Shown piece by piece: positions 36,331 to 51,352 of a stretch of 64,000 nt of DNA. Position numbers and translations under genes: made by a program. Position 1 is the stretch's first letter. The number at the start of each line of letters is the position of its first letter. The notes beneath the pieces were generated by a model. It had not been told where the DNA came from, made no database searches, and saw only the letters and a list, made by a program, of their open reading frames with translations. This DNA comes from Panagrolaimus kolymaensis (lineage: Eukaryota; Nematoda; Chromadorea; Rhabditida; Panagrolaimidae), in the NCBI GenBank assembly GCA_028622995.1, contig JAJQJQ010000049.1:1922001-1986000 (forward strand). The letters are read 5' to 3'.

Positions 36331-37209
36331 ATTTTTTATTTTAAACTTCCACACCAAGGAAAGTTCAGGACAATAAAGTAAAGAAATAATAATAAATTAA
36401 AAAATATTGATGAATTTGATCATAGCTGCCACTTTTTTTAAAAATCCATCCACTTTAAAAAAGAATAACCGCAACTAGTGTTTTTTTAGTGAAATAAAAA
36501 AAAATATGGGAGGTATGTAAAGATTTTGAGGTTGGCAAAAGCAGCAGCAGCCAGCGCTTTCTCCTCTCGTATTTGTTTGTAGTTTTTATTTTTTAAAGCT
36601 TTTTTCATTTTAAAAAAGCTAAAAGAAAGGAAGAAAAAAAGTAGGATGCCAGAGGGAAAGAGGAAGAAGAAAGAGAACAAGCATTTATTTTGGGTGATGG
36701 CAATGAAGAAAAAAAGGGGAGTGAGTATATATATTGAATGCATAACAAATAAGTGCACATAAAGGCACTGCTGCTGCTATGTCGAACGAAAAACAACAAG
36801 CAACGAGCTAATCCAAAAAGAAAAAATGAAAGCCAAAACAAAGTCAAGCAAAAATATTGAGAGAGAAAGAAAATGGAAAGATTTTTCGTTTGTTCTTTGT
36901 TGTTTTTGTTCATCCAAAGAGTCATTCTTTTTTTCATTTTTCTACTTGAAATTATTAAAAAGCTACTTTGAAGAATGTTCAAAAAACGAATGATTGTTAT
37001 TCAAAAAAGGGAAAATAAAGTTTAATCAAAAATTAACAGAGCTCCATGATAAATAATAGTTTGTCCCAAATACTTGAATGGAGATCAATCTAGCTTCAAA
37101 TTAATAAACTTTGTGCCGGTTATTTATTTTTCTAAATAAAATTTTTAAAGTTTTAATATTTGTAAACAAATATTTTAAAAATGAATAACAGAGGATCAAA
37201 AATTATTCA
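36331..37209. other. Intergenic, AT-rich, no gene seen
   Basis: Contains purine-rich tracts (AGAGGAAGAAGAAAGAG near 36655) and probably the promoter of the 75-aa gene. Long Phe/Ser-rich open frames on the minus strand are the complement of these tracts. Confidence 0.5.
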
Positions 37210-37512
37210 TTAATCTTTTTCACAAAGTAATCTCTTAAATCCAGAATCCAATTGAGCATATCTTCTGAGATTTTCTAATTCTTTCATGGAATAATGACCA
37301 ATGGCATTTAAAAGCATAGTTTTTTCATCCAAAATAACAGGAGTGAATTGTGAAGATGAGAGGAACGAAGAGACCGCTGAAAGCTTAAATTGATTTTGAA
37401 TATCTTTTGCTGTTGCTGCTTCATTTTCACAATCATCAAAAATTTTGAGCATAACTTTGTTATAATCGATTTTTTTTTTATTGGACACAGGGGCGGACAT
37501 GAAAAAACTCAT
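37210..37512 (-). CDS. Hypothetical protein, 100 aa
   Basis: Single open frame with varied, protein-like composition unlike the low-complexity surroundings: MSAPVSNKKKIDYNKVMLKI..., a helical region with DIQNQFKLSAVSSFLSS and a C-terminal helix MKELENLRRYAQLDSGFKRL. A second in-frame Met (MSAP) at codon 5 may be the true start. It has no signal peptide or membrane segment, and I recognise no family. It could be one exon of a larger gene, but I see no good splice sites. Composition and length are the only support. Confidence 0.5.
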   Translation of the reverse strand: MSFFMSAPVSNKKKIDYNKVMLKIFDDCENEAATAKDIQNQFKLSAVSSFLSSSQFTPVILDEKTMLLNAIGHYSMKELENLRRYAQLDSGFKRLLCEKD

Positions 37513-38078
37513 CTATGGTTAACTGAGGCTGAAAACTCGGATCCTAGGGTTAAAAAATACGTAGATCACGAATCTGAACTCAGATTTATTAAACATAAAG
37601 GTGGAAATTGAATTACAGAATGTCTCACCAGGAAAATCCAAAATTATATATTTAATTTTTTCTGGGTTGCTCTAGGGGTAATTTATAGCGTAGATTAACG
37701 CTTTGGACAAGTTTCAGAATTTTACTCTTACTCATTCTTGAGTTCCACGTCCTCAAAGTTTTCAATTTGTAAGTTTTAATATACCCCCTTGGAAAACTTT
37801 TTTTCTCAATCCCGAGTACCAACTTTTTTTTCGATAGGATTAAAGCTAAAAGCCTATTGAACAATCCTATCGAATAAAAAAAAATTATTACTGGGGGGAA
37901 AAAATACTTTTGACTCCTTGAATGCGGAAAAAAGCACACGATACAAAAGAAGGTTTATTGAAAACTTCATTATAAACATTAGTTTTCAAGAAAATGTTTT
38001 GTAGAAAAATTAAAACAAACATAAAAAAAATTATTGGTAAGAATAAAAACATTATATGCCTTATTTATGACGCCATAG
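37513..38078. other. Intergenic with a short inverted repeat
   Basis: No coding exon identified. It contains a 12-bp perfect inverted repeat at 37830-37874 and a run of six Gs near 37895. If the plus-strand ShK gene has a first exon, it should lie here or further left, but I could not find one with signal peptide and donor. Confidence 0.45.
37830..37874. repeat. 12-bp inverted repeat
   Basis: TTCGATAGGATT (37830-37841) and AATCCTATCGAA (37863-37874), flanked by poly-T on the left and poly-A on the right, so the stem can be extended after a short interruption. Confidence 0.75.
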
Positions 38079-38351
38079 GCCGCTAATGGTATATGTAATA
38101 GTACTTGGTATGCTCCCATTGAATGTGCAGCTTCATGCAACTATAAACAATGCAAATCTATGAATGTTCGTGATGATTGTGATATATTGGCTGCAAAAGG
38201 TGAATGCATAACAAATTCAGCGATGATGCTCAAAGATTGTCGTCAATCATGTAATCTTTGTGGAAGCAATCATCGAAATCATGGAAATGGACTATATTTT
38301 AAGAAAAAATTAATACCTTTTTCTCTCATCCTTTTTATTTATTGGACTTAA
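38079..38351 (+). CDS. ShK-domain protein, 3' exon (partial or decayed)
   Basis: From a weak acceptor (CCATAG at 38073-38078) the frame reads AANGICNSTWY...ECAASC, the second half of one ShK domain, then a complete six-cysteine ShK domain with the typical AAKGEC and MLKDCRQSCNLC motifs, a short Asn/His linker, and a final basic-hydrophobic segment (LIPFSLILFIYW) that looks like a GPI-anchor signal or membrane tail. ShK modules occur in secreted nematode proteins and can block potassium channels in some toxins; many are not toxic, and nothing here shows toxicity. The first half of domain one and any signal peptide are not found upstream, so the gene is either multi-exon with an unseen first exon or a remnant. 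Confidence 0.6.
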   Translation, partial: AANGICNSTWYAPIECAASCNYKQCKSMNVRDDCDILAAKGECITNSAMMLKDCRQSCNLCGSNHRNHGNGLYFKKKLIPFSLILFIYWT

Positions 38352-38674
38352 AAAATTTTATAATATATATTTTTTATGTGATCCAATTTTCTTTTTTGAA
38401 TGTGAAAAAAAAGCAAAAAGTTTGGTTTATAATATTTTTATTTTAAGATATTTGTAAAAAACTATGGAAAAAATAAATAGCTGCCCAAGAAAATTTAAAT
38501 ACAAAGGTATCACAAAAGTTTCGTCATTGAAAGAAAGAGAAAAAAATCACAACAGATGCAAAAAAGAAAAAAGAAAAAGAGAAAGACCGGCTATTAGAAT
38601 TTTTTTGATAGAGATGAAATGGAAAAAAGTGATGTGTAAAATAATAATATAAATAAAATTGATAGCGATGAAAA

Positions 38675-42310
<3,636 letters not shown>

Positions 42311-42863
42311 TTATAAATCCAATATAAAAATATGAATTTTTTAGTTTATCAAAAATCATTCAATAAGCAAATAAAAGGTTTTCTTCGTGGACTTCTGCAT
42401 AGAATGAAACAAATAAAAAATATTTACAGGTTTAGTTTGAGGATATCGGATGTTGTTGATTTGAAAAGTTTTAAATCAATAAAAATAATGAAAAAATAAA
42501 CTAAATAAAGATATATATGACTTTTTTTCTTTCTGTTGGTTTTCTTCAGCAGCTTGAGAAAAGAAAACTGGATGGTTCATCAGTCGTTTTTTCCATTACC
42601 GAAAAAATGACACCTCACATACTCGATTGTTGTTTGGGTGCTCTTAGCCAGATTTAATAACGGAATGTTTTTATTTTTTATTTTTTTGCTTTGAAAAAAC
42701 TTTGGATGCTTTAAATGATAATTATATTCTGAAGCTATTATTTGCATAATTGAAATTTTCATAAAGACATTCGCTTTTTATGATACTCTATTTCCAAAAC
42801 AAAAGTTTAAATACATAAAAAGTTTATTTTTCAAATCAAAAAAACGCACAGAAAAAAATCTTT
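42311..42863. other. Intergenic, 5' flank of the kinase gene
   Basis: About 0.55 kb between the kinase start and the stop of the next minus-strand gene. AT-rich, no exon seen. Confidence 0.5.
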
Positions 42864-43451
42864 TTATCGTGGCGGTAGATATCTGCAATCCACGGGTTGA
42901 AACCACCCATCATGGGAATGTGGAACACCGGGGCCTGGATTTTCTCGATGGTATCCACGAGCACCACACATTTCTTGGCAGCTTCTCAAACCATAAAAGA
43001 AATTCTCAGCTTCCTCATGCTTTTCTTTTGATGGTTCTAATTTGCAATAAATTTCATAAATATCTTCGTATAAAAAAATTATTGCAGATCGAAATATTTT
43101 TTGTTCATGAACCTTATCTTCATAATTTTTTATAGCTGATTCAAGATGATCATCAAGGATTTTTAAACATGGAATATACCAATCAAGTAAAAGTTTTTTT
43201 TGTTCATCTGTCCAAAGTTCAAATTCATCACTCTCGTTGTTGTCATTGTTGTAACAATTTCGACGTAACATATATTCAAATACGGAAACCAAAAACCCGT
43301 TTATAAAATCTTCTTGATTGAGGTACCCATCACCTTGAAGTGCATCTTCGGGAAGCTTGACATCAAGATTTTCCAGAAATATTTGACGCAATTTTGTGAG
43401 GCTAATTTCTTTATTCTGCATACTAAAAACTTTATTTATGGCGCTTGTCAT
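42864..43451 (-). CDS. Hypothetical acidic protein, 195 aa
   Basis: I chose the Met at 43449-43451 (MTSAINKVFS...) because an acceptor-like TTATCAG ends one base before it, suitable for spliced-leader trans-splicing; an in-frame Met at 43461-43463 lies inside that signal. The protein is soluble, with helical acidic segments, one stretch (GDGYLNQEDFINGFL) that faintly recalls an EF-hand pair helix but lacks a full calcium loop, and an unusual C-terminus with three Cys and Gly/Pro/His clusters (CGARGYHRENPGPG, ending VDCRYLPPR). I recognise no family. Composition is clearly protein-like; an unseen additional exon is possible. Confidence 0.6.
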   Translation of the reverse strand: MTSAINKVFSMQNKEISLTKLRQIFLENLDVKLPEDALQGDGYLNQEDFINGFLVSVFEYMLRRNCYNNDNNESDEFELWTDEQKKLLLDWYIPCLKILDDHLESAIKNYEDKVHEQKIFRSAIIFLYEDIYEIYCKLEPSKEKHEEAENFFYGLRSCQEMCGARGYHRENPGPGVPHSHDGWFQPVDCRYLPPR

Positions 43452-43828
43452 TCTGATAATCAAAAAATAGCAAAAAATTTATTAAAGTTTTAACTGATCA
43501 ATTTCCGCGGACTAATTTAAAGTTATAAGCGCAAAAATTAATTTCTTTTTATTTGGCGCCCAAAAATGGCAATATCTTTCTATTGCAAAAAACCACAACA
43601 AATGCTTTACTTTTATATTTTTGTATGCCAGTTTTAATCAAACTCGAAATATCAGGATAAATAAAAACTTGTAAATCTGGAAAAAGTTGTTGTTTTGAAA
43701 TATCAAGCAACGAAGAAATAATAAAAAGGAGTAAAACATAAATATTGTAGTTGGAACTTCCTTTTTTTTGCGTCGCTGAATATTTTATTCGTAAGCTTTG
43801 CAATTGTTTTAAATCTGTCATATCCATC

Positions 43829-45490
43829 ATGAGTTTCAAAAAAGAAGTTGAATTTTGTTTTAATTTTATGCGACTTCAAGATCCATCAAATAATTCTTCC
43901 ATTTATTCTCCAATTTCCATGTTAAATAGTTTGGCCATGCTTTATGTCGGCGCTGAAGGAAATACTGCTGACGAAATAGCTAAAGTTATTGGAAATGGTT
44001 TGACGGAGTATTTTTTTTACTTTCTTTTATTAAATAAAATTTTAGATGAAAATAAAAATGAAATTATCAATTATTATTCAGAATTTATAAAACGTCACAA
44101 AATGATAAAAAATATTATTTCTTTATCAAAAACTGATAATAAAATTGATACTTCTGAATTAAGGCCGTGTGAAATTGAAAAGCCAGTAATGAGAGCTGCA
44201 GAAATAGCCGAGTTTGAACATCAAGAACCTGGAAATTTAGCAAACATTTCCGGAGTTGAAAAGGCAAAAGCTTTTGAAGAAAGTTCATCAAATTTATTAG
44301 AACCACCACCGCCAAAAAAGAGTAATTTTCGAAGTCCCAAATCCAAAGTCAAAACAAAAAAAGACGATGGAGTTCCATTTGAAATTATGATGGCAAATAA
44401 ACTTTTTATCGATAAAAATATGCATCTTTTGGATGATTTTAAAAAAGTGACGGAAGAAAAATTTGATGGCCACTTTCAACAATTAAATTTTAAAGAAAAC
44501 AAAAAAGAAGCTGTAAAGGTAGATACTTATTGTTAAAGGCTCTTCCTTCTGCGGCATAAAATGTCTTGCTTTCAATGGTATTTTAATAATTATTTGTTAA
44601 CTAATTTAGATAATCAAGAACTTCGTGAATGATTCCACCAAAGAAAGAATTAAAATAGTTTTTGAACCCGAAGATATAAATGAGGATACAGGAATAATTC
44701 TTGTAAATGCAATTTATTTTATTGGAAAATGGGCAGAACCTTTCCAACTTCGAAGTAAAGGAATATTTCATTCAAAAATACCACGAGAAATGGATCTAAT
44801 GTCTACAACATTGTACGGTGATGGTATTAATTATACTGAAGGAAAAAATTGGCAATGTGTTGGAATTCCATATCGAGATAATAAAATTTGGATGTTCATA
44901 ATTTTGCCAAAAGAAAATGATGGATTGGATAATTTAGTGAATCAAATTGATTTTTCAATGTTTAAAGAATTCACAAAATAGTACGTACCTTAACCATTTT
45001 TGTGAAAGTAAAATTCGCCATGAATATTATTTTCATATTAATTTTTAGCAGCACCAGCGGACCAGTAAAGGTCACCATACCCGTTTTCGAGATTTATGGA
45101 GATTACGATTTGGTTCATAATTTTCCAGAACTTGGAATCAATGATTTATTCCATAAGTTTCACTGCGATTTGTCCAAAATGGTGGATCAAACAAATCACA
45201 TTGAAAATTATTTTGTTAATAAAGCTGTTCACAAAGCTTTTATCAAAGTAAAAATTATTTCTTTTTCTTTTTTTAATTTTAAATTATCTCAATATTTTTT
45301 GCAGGTCGATGAATATGGAACTGAAGCAGCTGCAGTAACAGGAAGTAGACTAGTTCCTGGATGTAAGCCAAAAATATTTAAAGCAGATCACCCGTTCATT
45401 TATGCTATAGTTTCTGTGGATCGATCAGAGGAAAAAGAGAAAAATCAATCAGAACCTACTGAAATATTCTTTGCTGGAACTTATTGTTAA
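43829..45490 (+). CDS. Serpin (inhibitory-type hinge) with a long inserted loop
   Basis: Exons 43829-43997, 44046-44518, 44610-44980, 45049-45247 and 45305-45490; 1398 nt, 465 aa, frames consistent. It has no signal peptide, so it is probably intracellular. Serpin landmarks in order: SIYSPISMLNSLAMLYVGAEG, FEIMMANKLFIDKN, IIKNFVNDSTKERI, ILVNAIYFIGKWAEPF, GPVKVTIPVFEI, the hinge DEYGTEAAAVTG, and ADHPFIYAI near the end. The small-residue hinge fits an inhibitor that can insert its reactive loop; I cannot fix P1 with confidence. About 90 charged and Pro-rich residues (roughly 80-167), including KKSNFRSPKSKVKTKKDDG, sit where most serpins have a short helix C-D/s2A connection, making it 70-90 residues longer than usual. 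It is the only clearly complete plus-strand gene here. Confidence 0.88.
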
Positions 45491-45727
45491 AATTTAAATT
45501 TTCTTTTAGTTTATATTATTTTTTTTTGCTGGTTGCGATTTCCAATTTTTTCATTTCTAAAACATTTAAAAAAAACTCAGATTTTAAAACTTTTTTTTGC
45601 GTTATTATTTTATATTTTTGCTTTCCATTAAAAGTTATAACTATGTATAATTTATTTATATTTTTTTTTTATTATTATTTAACGAATAAAAAAATATTTA
45701 TTTAACCATTATATAATTTTCTTTGTA

Positions 45728-48700
45728 TTAAAAATCAGTCCAAAGCACTCCAGTTTCTGTGCGTTTTGTTGAAGATGATTGGCTTTCATTTAATTTTTCA
45801 TCCGATGAATTTTCTTTCGAAGTTGATTCATCCGCAAATTTTACGTTTACGGATCCTGATGGAGGACTCGCCAATCCAGATGGAGGAGCTGGAAATTCTT
45901 CTGTGTCTTCTTCTTCAGCTTCGGGTGTTGCAACCGGGGCTTCTTGTTGGGTTTCTGATGGTGGCGGAGATGGTTTTATTTTTGAACTCGTTTTGATTAC
46001 TGTAGTTTCATCAAATCTCACTACGGGTGGTTGAGTTTGTCGACGAGGATCATTCCTTTTTGAATTATTTCCTCCCTGTCGTTTTGAAACTGGATATCTA
46101 TCTGAAGAAAGTGATCGACGACGCATAACATAATCAACTACATTCCCTGTATCAGGCGTTGTTGGAGAAATGGAATGATCTTGAGAGGAAAAACTATCTT
46201 GAGAAGGTAAACGTCGACGTTGAACCTAAAAAAATGTTTTCGTTTTAAATTGCCTATTTTAAAAAAGCTTTTATTGTTATTTTTATTAACTTTAAAATCA
46301 AACCGTGTAAGAAAAGACAAGATTTTGTCAACAGATTCTTTCTATTTTTTAATTTTTCAAAAAATCTTTTTCGTTTTATAAATTTTTTTCTAGAACTATT
46401 CTATTATCGAATATATTTTAAAAAGCCAAAAAAAGCATAAAAAAATAAGCTTTTTGAGCGGAAATTATATTATTAAAAAAATCGAGGAAAAATAATCAAA
46501 AAATGTGAAGTTGAAAATTCAAAAATACTAAAGTAATAATTGTCTGAATTATTGTTTTATAAGTTTTTTTAGACAATTTTGCTTTGATTTCTTTTCAAAA
46601 AAATTACAGTTTTTTATATTTTGGTTTCTAACTTACCATATCGATAGTTTTATGATGTTTGCTTACATCAATATTAGGCTTTCGAATTTTATCCTCCGCT
46701 GCTTTTTCACTCAATGGACTCGGACTAAATGTGCTTAATTTTGAGCTGCTTTGAGTTGAAGGAGTTGCATTTTGAGCTGAATCCAAATTTCTCATAGTTA
46801 AAGTATATGGAATTTCGCCATTAAATAAATGGAGTTTTTTTAATTCAGGTCGATCCACGCTTTCCACCGAAATCAATGTTGGTTTAATCCTTTCTGGTTG
46901 TTTGCCTTTGCTTAAAACAAATAATTCTTGAGCATCTTTTAAAACACTTTCCAAGGGTTCCAATAAACTATCAAATGAAATTTCAGCTGTTGATTTTAAA
47001 GGTTTCATCGGAATTGTAGGAGGCGTAGGTTTTCTCTGAAAAAATAATTTTAAAGCAATATATTATTTGAAAATCTAAAAATTTAATTTTTTTTAACGAA
47101 ACAAAAATCTTCCATAAATTTCTAAAGCTACAAAATATTTTTCTTTGGTCCTCTGCAAATTTTAAAGAGCAAAGAATTTTGGTAAATTTATTTTTTTTAA
47201 ATGAAAAGTGCATTTTGAAAATAAAATTTTTTTTATATTTTTTTACGCATAAAACTTACTTCATGGCTTGTCGTAATAATGGTGGCATTAATTATTTGTT
47301 TTGGTTTTGGTGGAACTACGGGTTTTTCCATTTTTCTTACATTTTCTCGAACACTAATTCCTTCAGGAGTAATAACCAAATTTTCTTTATGAATTACTTT
47401 TCCTTTTATTGGTCCAGTGGCGCCATAAGTTGAAGCAATTTCATTTGTGGAATTATAATCTTTGGGCGGGGTTGACGAATCTTTGGATTCGGAGGATTTA
47501 CTTGAAGTTGCAATACTTCGAAATCCCGTAGTTTCAGGAGTCATTGGACTAAAACTCGATAAACCAATATTTGTATTTGGAGGAGGTGGTTGCCGAATTC
47601 GATGAACTACAGCATATTTCGATTCATCCATGTTTGTGGCAGGGATGTTTGAAAATGAATTTAATGGTTTTGATTCAAAATTATTATTTTCAAAACTGCT
47701 TGATTTTCCAATATTTTGGGCTGCAAACGTGCTAGATCGTTGTTGAGTGGGAGATAAAACTATGGGGCGAATTATGGTTGATTGAGTGGGAGGAGTCGAG
47801 GATGTGGGAGGTGGAGTAGCTTCTGGCCCATCAATAGGAATAGGAACAGCATCTCGAAATCTTGCCATCCCTCCAGCAGCTAAAGATTGTCTCATAACTT
47901 GAGCATATCTCGAAGATGGAGTACTTTTAGCTCGATGTTGTTGTTGTTGATTATTTTCTGAATATCCTGAACTATCTTCTCCATCATCATCATTATCATT
48001 ATCATCTGATTTTGGCATTTGTTGTTGCTGCTGCTTTTTTTCAACTTTAGGTCCACTAATTTTTTTAACTACAACATTGCCTATTCTTTTCGTGGTAAAA
48101 GTCGTGGAATATACTCTTGGATCGGTAGCTGATGAACCCACATCCGATTGGGAGCTAGATGCTCCATGCTCGAGATCATGAAGTTTATAAGATCCTTCAC
48201 TCATATTATCCAAATAATAATCGAAATGGGCATTGGGATTATTAACTTGATCCAAAAAATTATCTCCTGATGCAGATTTTTGAGGTTTGGATTCCATTTG
48301 AATTTCAAATTCTCGACATATCACTTTTATATCATCTCCAAGGACATTAGGTAATGAAAGGGACATAGGATCGACATGTTGCTGTCCTGAGGCTATTATA
48401 GTTGATTCTTCAATTTTGGGTTCAAGTGGTTTAGATTTAAAATTTTTTTGATGTATATATGGATCTCTTGAAGTTGTTGTCGTCGTTTCAAGATCGCTTA
48501 CACATTGCCTTTCATTATCTGAAGCATACGAGGAAGGTGTTGTTGGTTGATGATGAACACTTTTGGGTCGAGGATGTTGCTTCGAAGCTTGGGGAGGAAT
48601 TACACCTGGTGGGTAATATACTTTTCCAGATGATGGAGTAATTCCATTTCCATTGCCATTCGTTTTAGCTGTTGTTGTTGCTCCATTTTTTGATGATTCA

Positions 48701-51352
48701 TCTTTAGTTGCTTTTTTCGTTAAACTTCCAGTGGCATCAATAACATTAAATTGTATATGCCTTTGAGCAGATCCCGAACGACTTTCTCCACTGGGCCTTA
48801 ATGGCCTTGAAAAAGGTTCTCTTCGTTTATGATGTTCACGAACATAATCAATTAGCTGTTTTTGAGTTCGACCATGATACCGAAATGAAGAACCCCGGGA
48901 AAATAATTTATGCTCTTTTTTAGGTTCATTTATTTCTATGCAACGAAAAAAGGCATGATGTTCGACGCATTTTTTCCAAAAATTTTTACATTCATTTCGT
49001 GTATCAAAACTAAACTCCACTGTTTCTTTGTAATATGGCTGAAAATAGGGAAATATTTTTAAAGAGTTTTGAATCGACTAAAAAAAGCAATGTTGCAAAG
49101 AAAAAATATTGAAATTTTGCAAAGTTTAATTATTTTTGATGCAAATTTTGAAAATTTTAAAAAAATGCTCGCAAATGGCCTATTTTTAGAGAAGTCCGCT
49201 TACATTACTTTCAGGATGAAGTTTAATCATTAATTTTTTTCGTTTAAAACTTAATTTTCTAACTTTTGCCCATGAAAATATTGATACACATTGCAAATGA
49301 TGAAATACTTTGACGCCCATATGAGCCACAGATAAATTAACATCCGTTCCTTCAATATCTTTAGCAATATGCAATTTAATTCCATAAAAATCACATCTTC
49401 GTGCAACTTCTAATAAATTTAAATCTGCTTCACCCGGGGACATTCCGCTGAAAAAATAATTAATGTTTTTAGAAAATTATGTTTAAAATTTTTTTTACGA
49501 TTTCTGTTTCAAACTCAATTTTTTGGATTATAAACTTCTTTATTTTTTCCATTGATTTTAGCACAAAAATATTTACAAAATGAAATATAAATTTTTTATA
49601 TATTTATTAGCTTTCAAACCGAAAAAAAATTTCCGTTAAAAAAATGCAAAGAATTCGGCTTGCTTGGAATCAATAAAAAAAACTTACATAAGTTGTTTAT
49701 GAATATCCATAACTTTTATTTGAAATGCCACCGTTTGATGTGGTATGAAACTAATGGGAGATAAATAGGTGTGATCGGGATAATCATCAGGTGAAAAATC
49801 TCCACAATCGGCTTGAACTATATAAGCTACGAGTAAAGCCGCAGTATTTTCGTTGCATACAAATTCACCTTGAGCTAAATCTCGACGAATTTGGAGACTT
49901 ATTAAATATCTAAAAATAAAGAAATATAAATTACAAATAATTTTAATTTCACAAATTTTTTATGGTCGATGTTTATGTAAATTTTTTACCTTGTATATTC
50001 TTCTTCCAAATCCGCTGGATTGGGAGTATAAAATTTAACAATAAAATAAAATCTCGCATCGGATTGAGTTGAAGTAATTTGCCGGAGAATAGATTTTTCT
50101 TTATCCAGCCATACTTTATTTCCATAAACATCAATAAATTCAAGCCCGAAATAATCACTTTCAAGTAAATTTAAATGTCGACAAACTTCTTCAAATAAAG
50201 CTTGACCAGTTGCTTTGTGCTAGAAAAAAGAAAAATAATATTTTATAGAAAGCTCAAATTTTTTCGTTCGGTGACCATAAAATTTTTCATTTGGGACGTT
50301 CTTAAAATTTTAAGATCTTTTTTGAAATCTCTTACTCGATGCAATTTTATTTAAATTTTGCAGTATATTTTCTTGTTATTTTAACTCTGTTTATTTTAAC
50401 TCCAACATTGCTTATTTTTACGTTTTTTTTACAAATGGACACTCTTTTTTTTCTATGCTTCAAGCTTTAGCTGCTTCTTTAATGTGACTGACAACAAGCT
50501 TTTGATGTTTAAGCGTCAAAAAAATGAAGACACTACACAAAGAAAAAAGCAAAGCAAAGCTGTGATTTTGTTGGAAGAAAAAAAGAGAGAGACTCTAAAC
50601 AAAGCAGCAAAATGCCATTTGTCGTTGTCGTCGTCGTCGTTTTTTTTGCTTCTCTTGCTCCTGAGAACAAAAAATTGTGCAATCAATTTTACATAAAAAA
50701 TTGCGCCAAAAACAAAAAAATAAACACTTTACACTTGACAGCTGGTCAACCATAAGGCTAAGAAGAAGAAAAAAGTTAAAAAAAAAAATAAATAAAAATA
50801 ATACACTTTTAAAAGTTAAATAAATGCTGAATCATTTTAATTTTAGCAACAACAAAAAAAATGAGTGTAATTTTATTTTTTAATGTTTTTGATTAATTGG
50901 CAAAGTTTTTTAGTTTTAGAAAAATTAGAGATAATGAAGAGAAAAAAAAGTCGACAAATAGCAATGCTTTTTAAAAAAGCTTTAAATATACACTTTTATC
51001 TGAGATTTTGGTGGGAAATAAAGTTTTTCAAGGAAAAAATTAAGTAAACCACGGAAAATTTTAAATTACAAAAACAAATTTATGTTTTTTATATATAAAA
51101 CTCTAAAAGTTAATGACTTACACCCAAATGAAATACAGCTGTGGTGTCATCCAATAATCGAACTTTAATACACATTAATTTTCCTTTTCTTGGATCCATT
51201 CCCGGTGGTGGAGGAAGTCCAACGCCATGAGGAATTTGCGAGGAGGTTGCTGATGGAACGGGTTGATGAAATGAAACTGAAGGAGGATATCCTTGAACTT
51301 TTGTTTTTGTTTTTGTTGTAGAAGTTGCATGTGGAGGTGCCATCATCGGCAT
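45728..51352 (-). CDS. frm-3: FERM-FA domain scaffold, FARP/FRM-3 type
   Basis: Exons 51122-51352, 49990-50219, 49688-49909, 49204-49447, 47260-49038, 46637-47035 and 45728-46225; 3603 nt, 1200 aa, in frame throughout. A Pro/Ser-rich head of about 50 residues precedes the FERM domain (about 50-345): F1 CIKVRLLDDTTAVFHLGHKA and ESDYFGLEF; F2 NTAALLVAYIVQADCGDF; F3 WAKVRKLSFKRKKLMIKLHP and FWKKCVEHHAFFRC. The FERM-adjacent motif follows (FSRGSSFRYHGRTQKQLIDY), then about 800 mostly disordered residues. The FERM/FA pattern is that of FARP1/2 and FRMD7, but no DH-PH exchange-factor module follows, as in the nematode FRM-3 adaptor, which acts at the synaptic membrane in receptor clustering. An acceptor (TTATTATAG) just upstream of the ATG suggests a 5' UTR intron or trans-splicing. 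FERM identity is firm; the symbol is likely. Confidence 0.85.
50220..51121 (-). other. First intron of the FERM gene (0.9 kb)
   Basis: Bounded by GGT|GTAAGT and TTTCTAG|CAC. AT-rich, with a (CGT)n run near 50626-50641 on the plus strand. No exon or RNA gene seen. Confidence 0.6.

Noticed and set aside
43549..43839. 96-codon minus-strand frame overlapping the serpin start
   Set aside because: Antisense to the serpin first exon, with no family resemblance or splice signals.
43998..44035. Alternative serpin intron using the GTATTT donor at 44008
   Set aside because: That splice gives an immediate TGA; the donor GTTTGA at 43998 gives a 48-nt intron and keeps frame.
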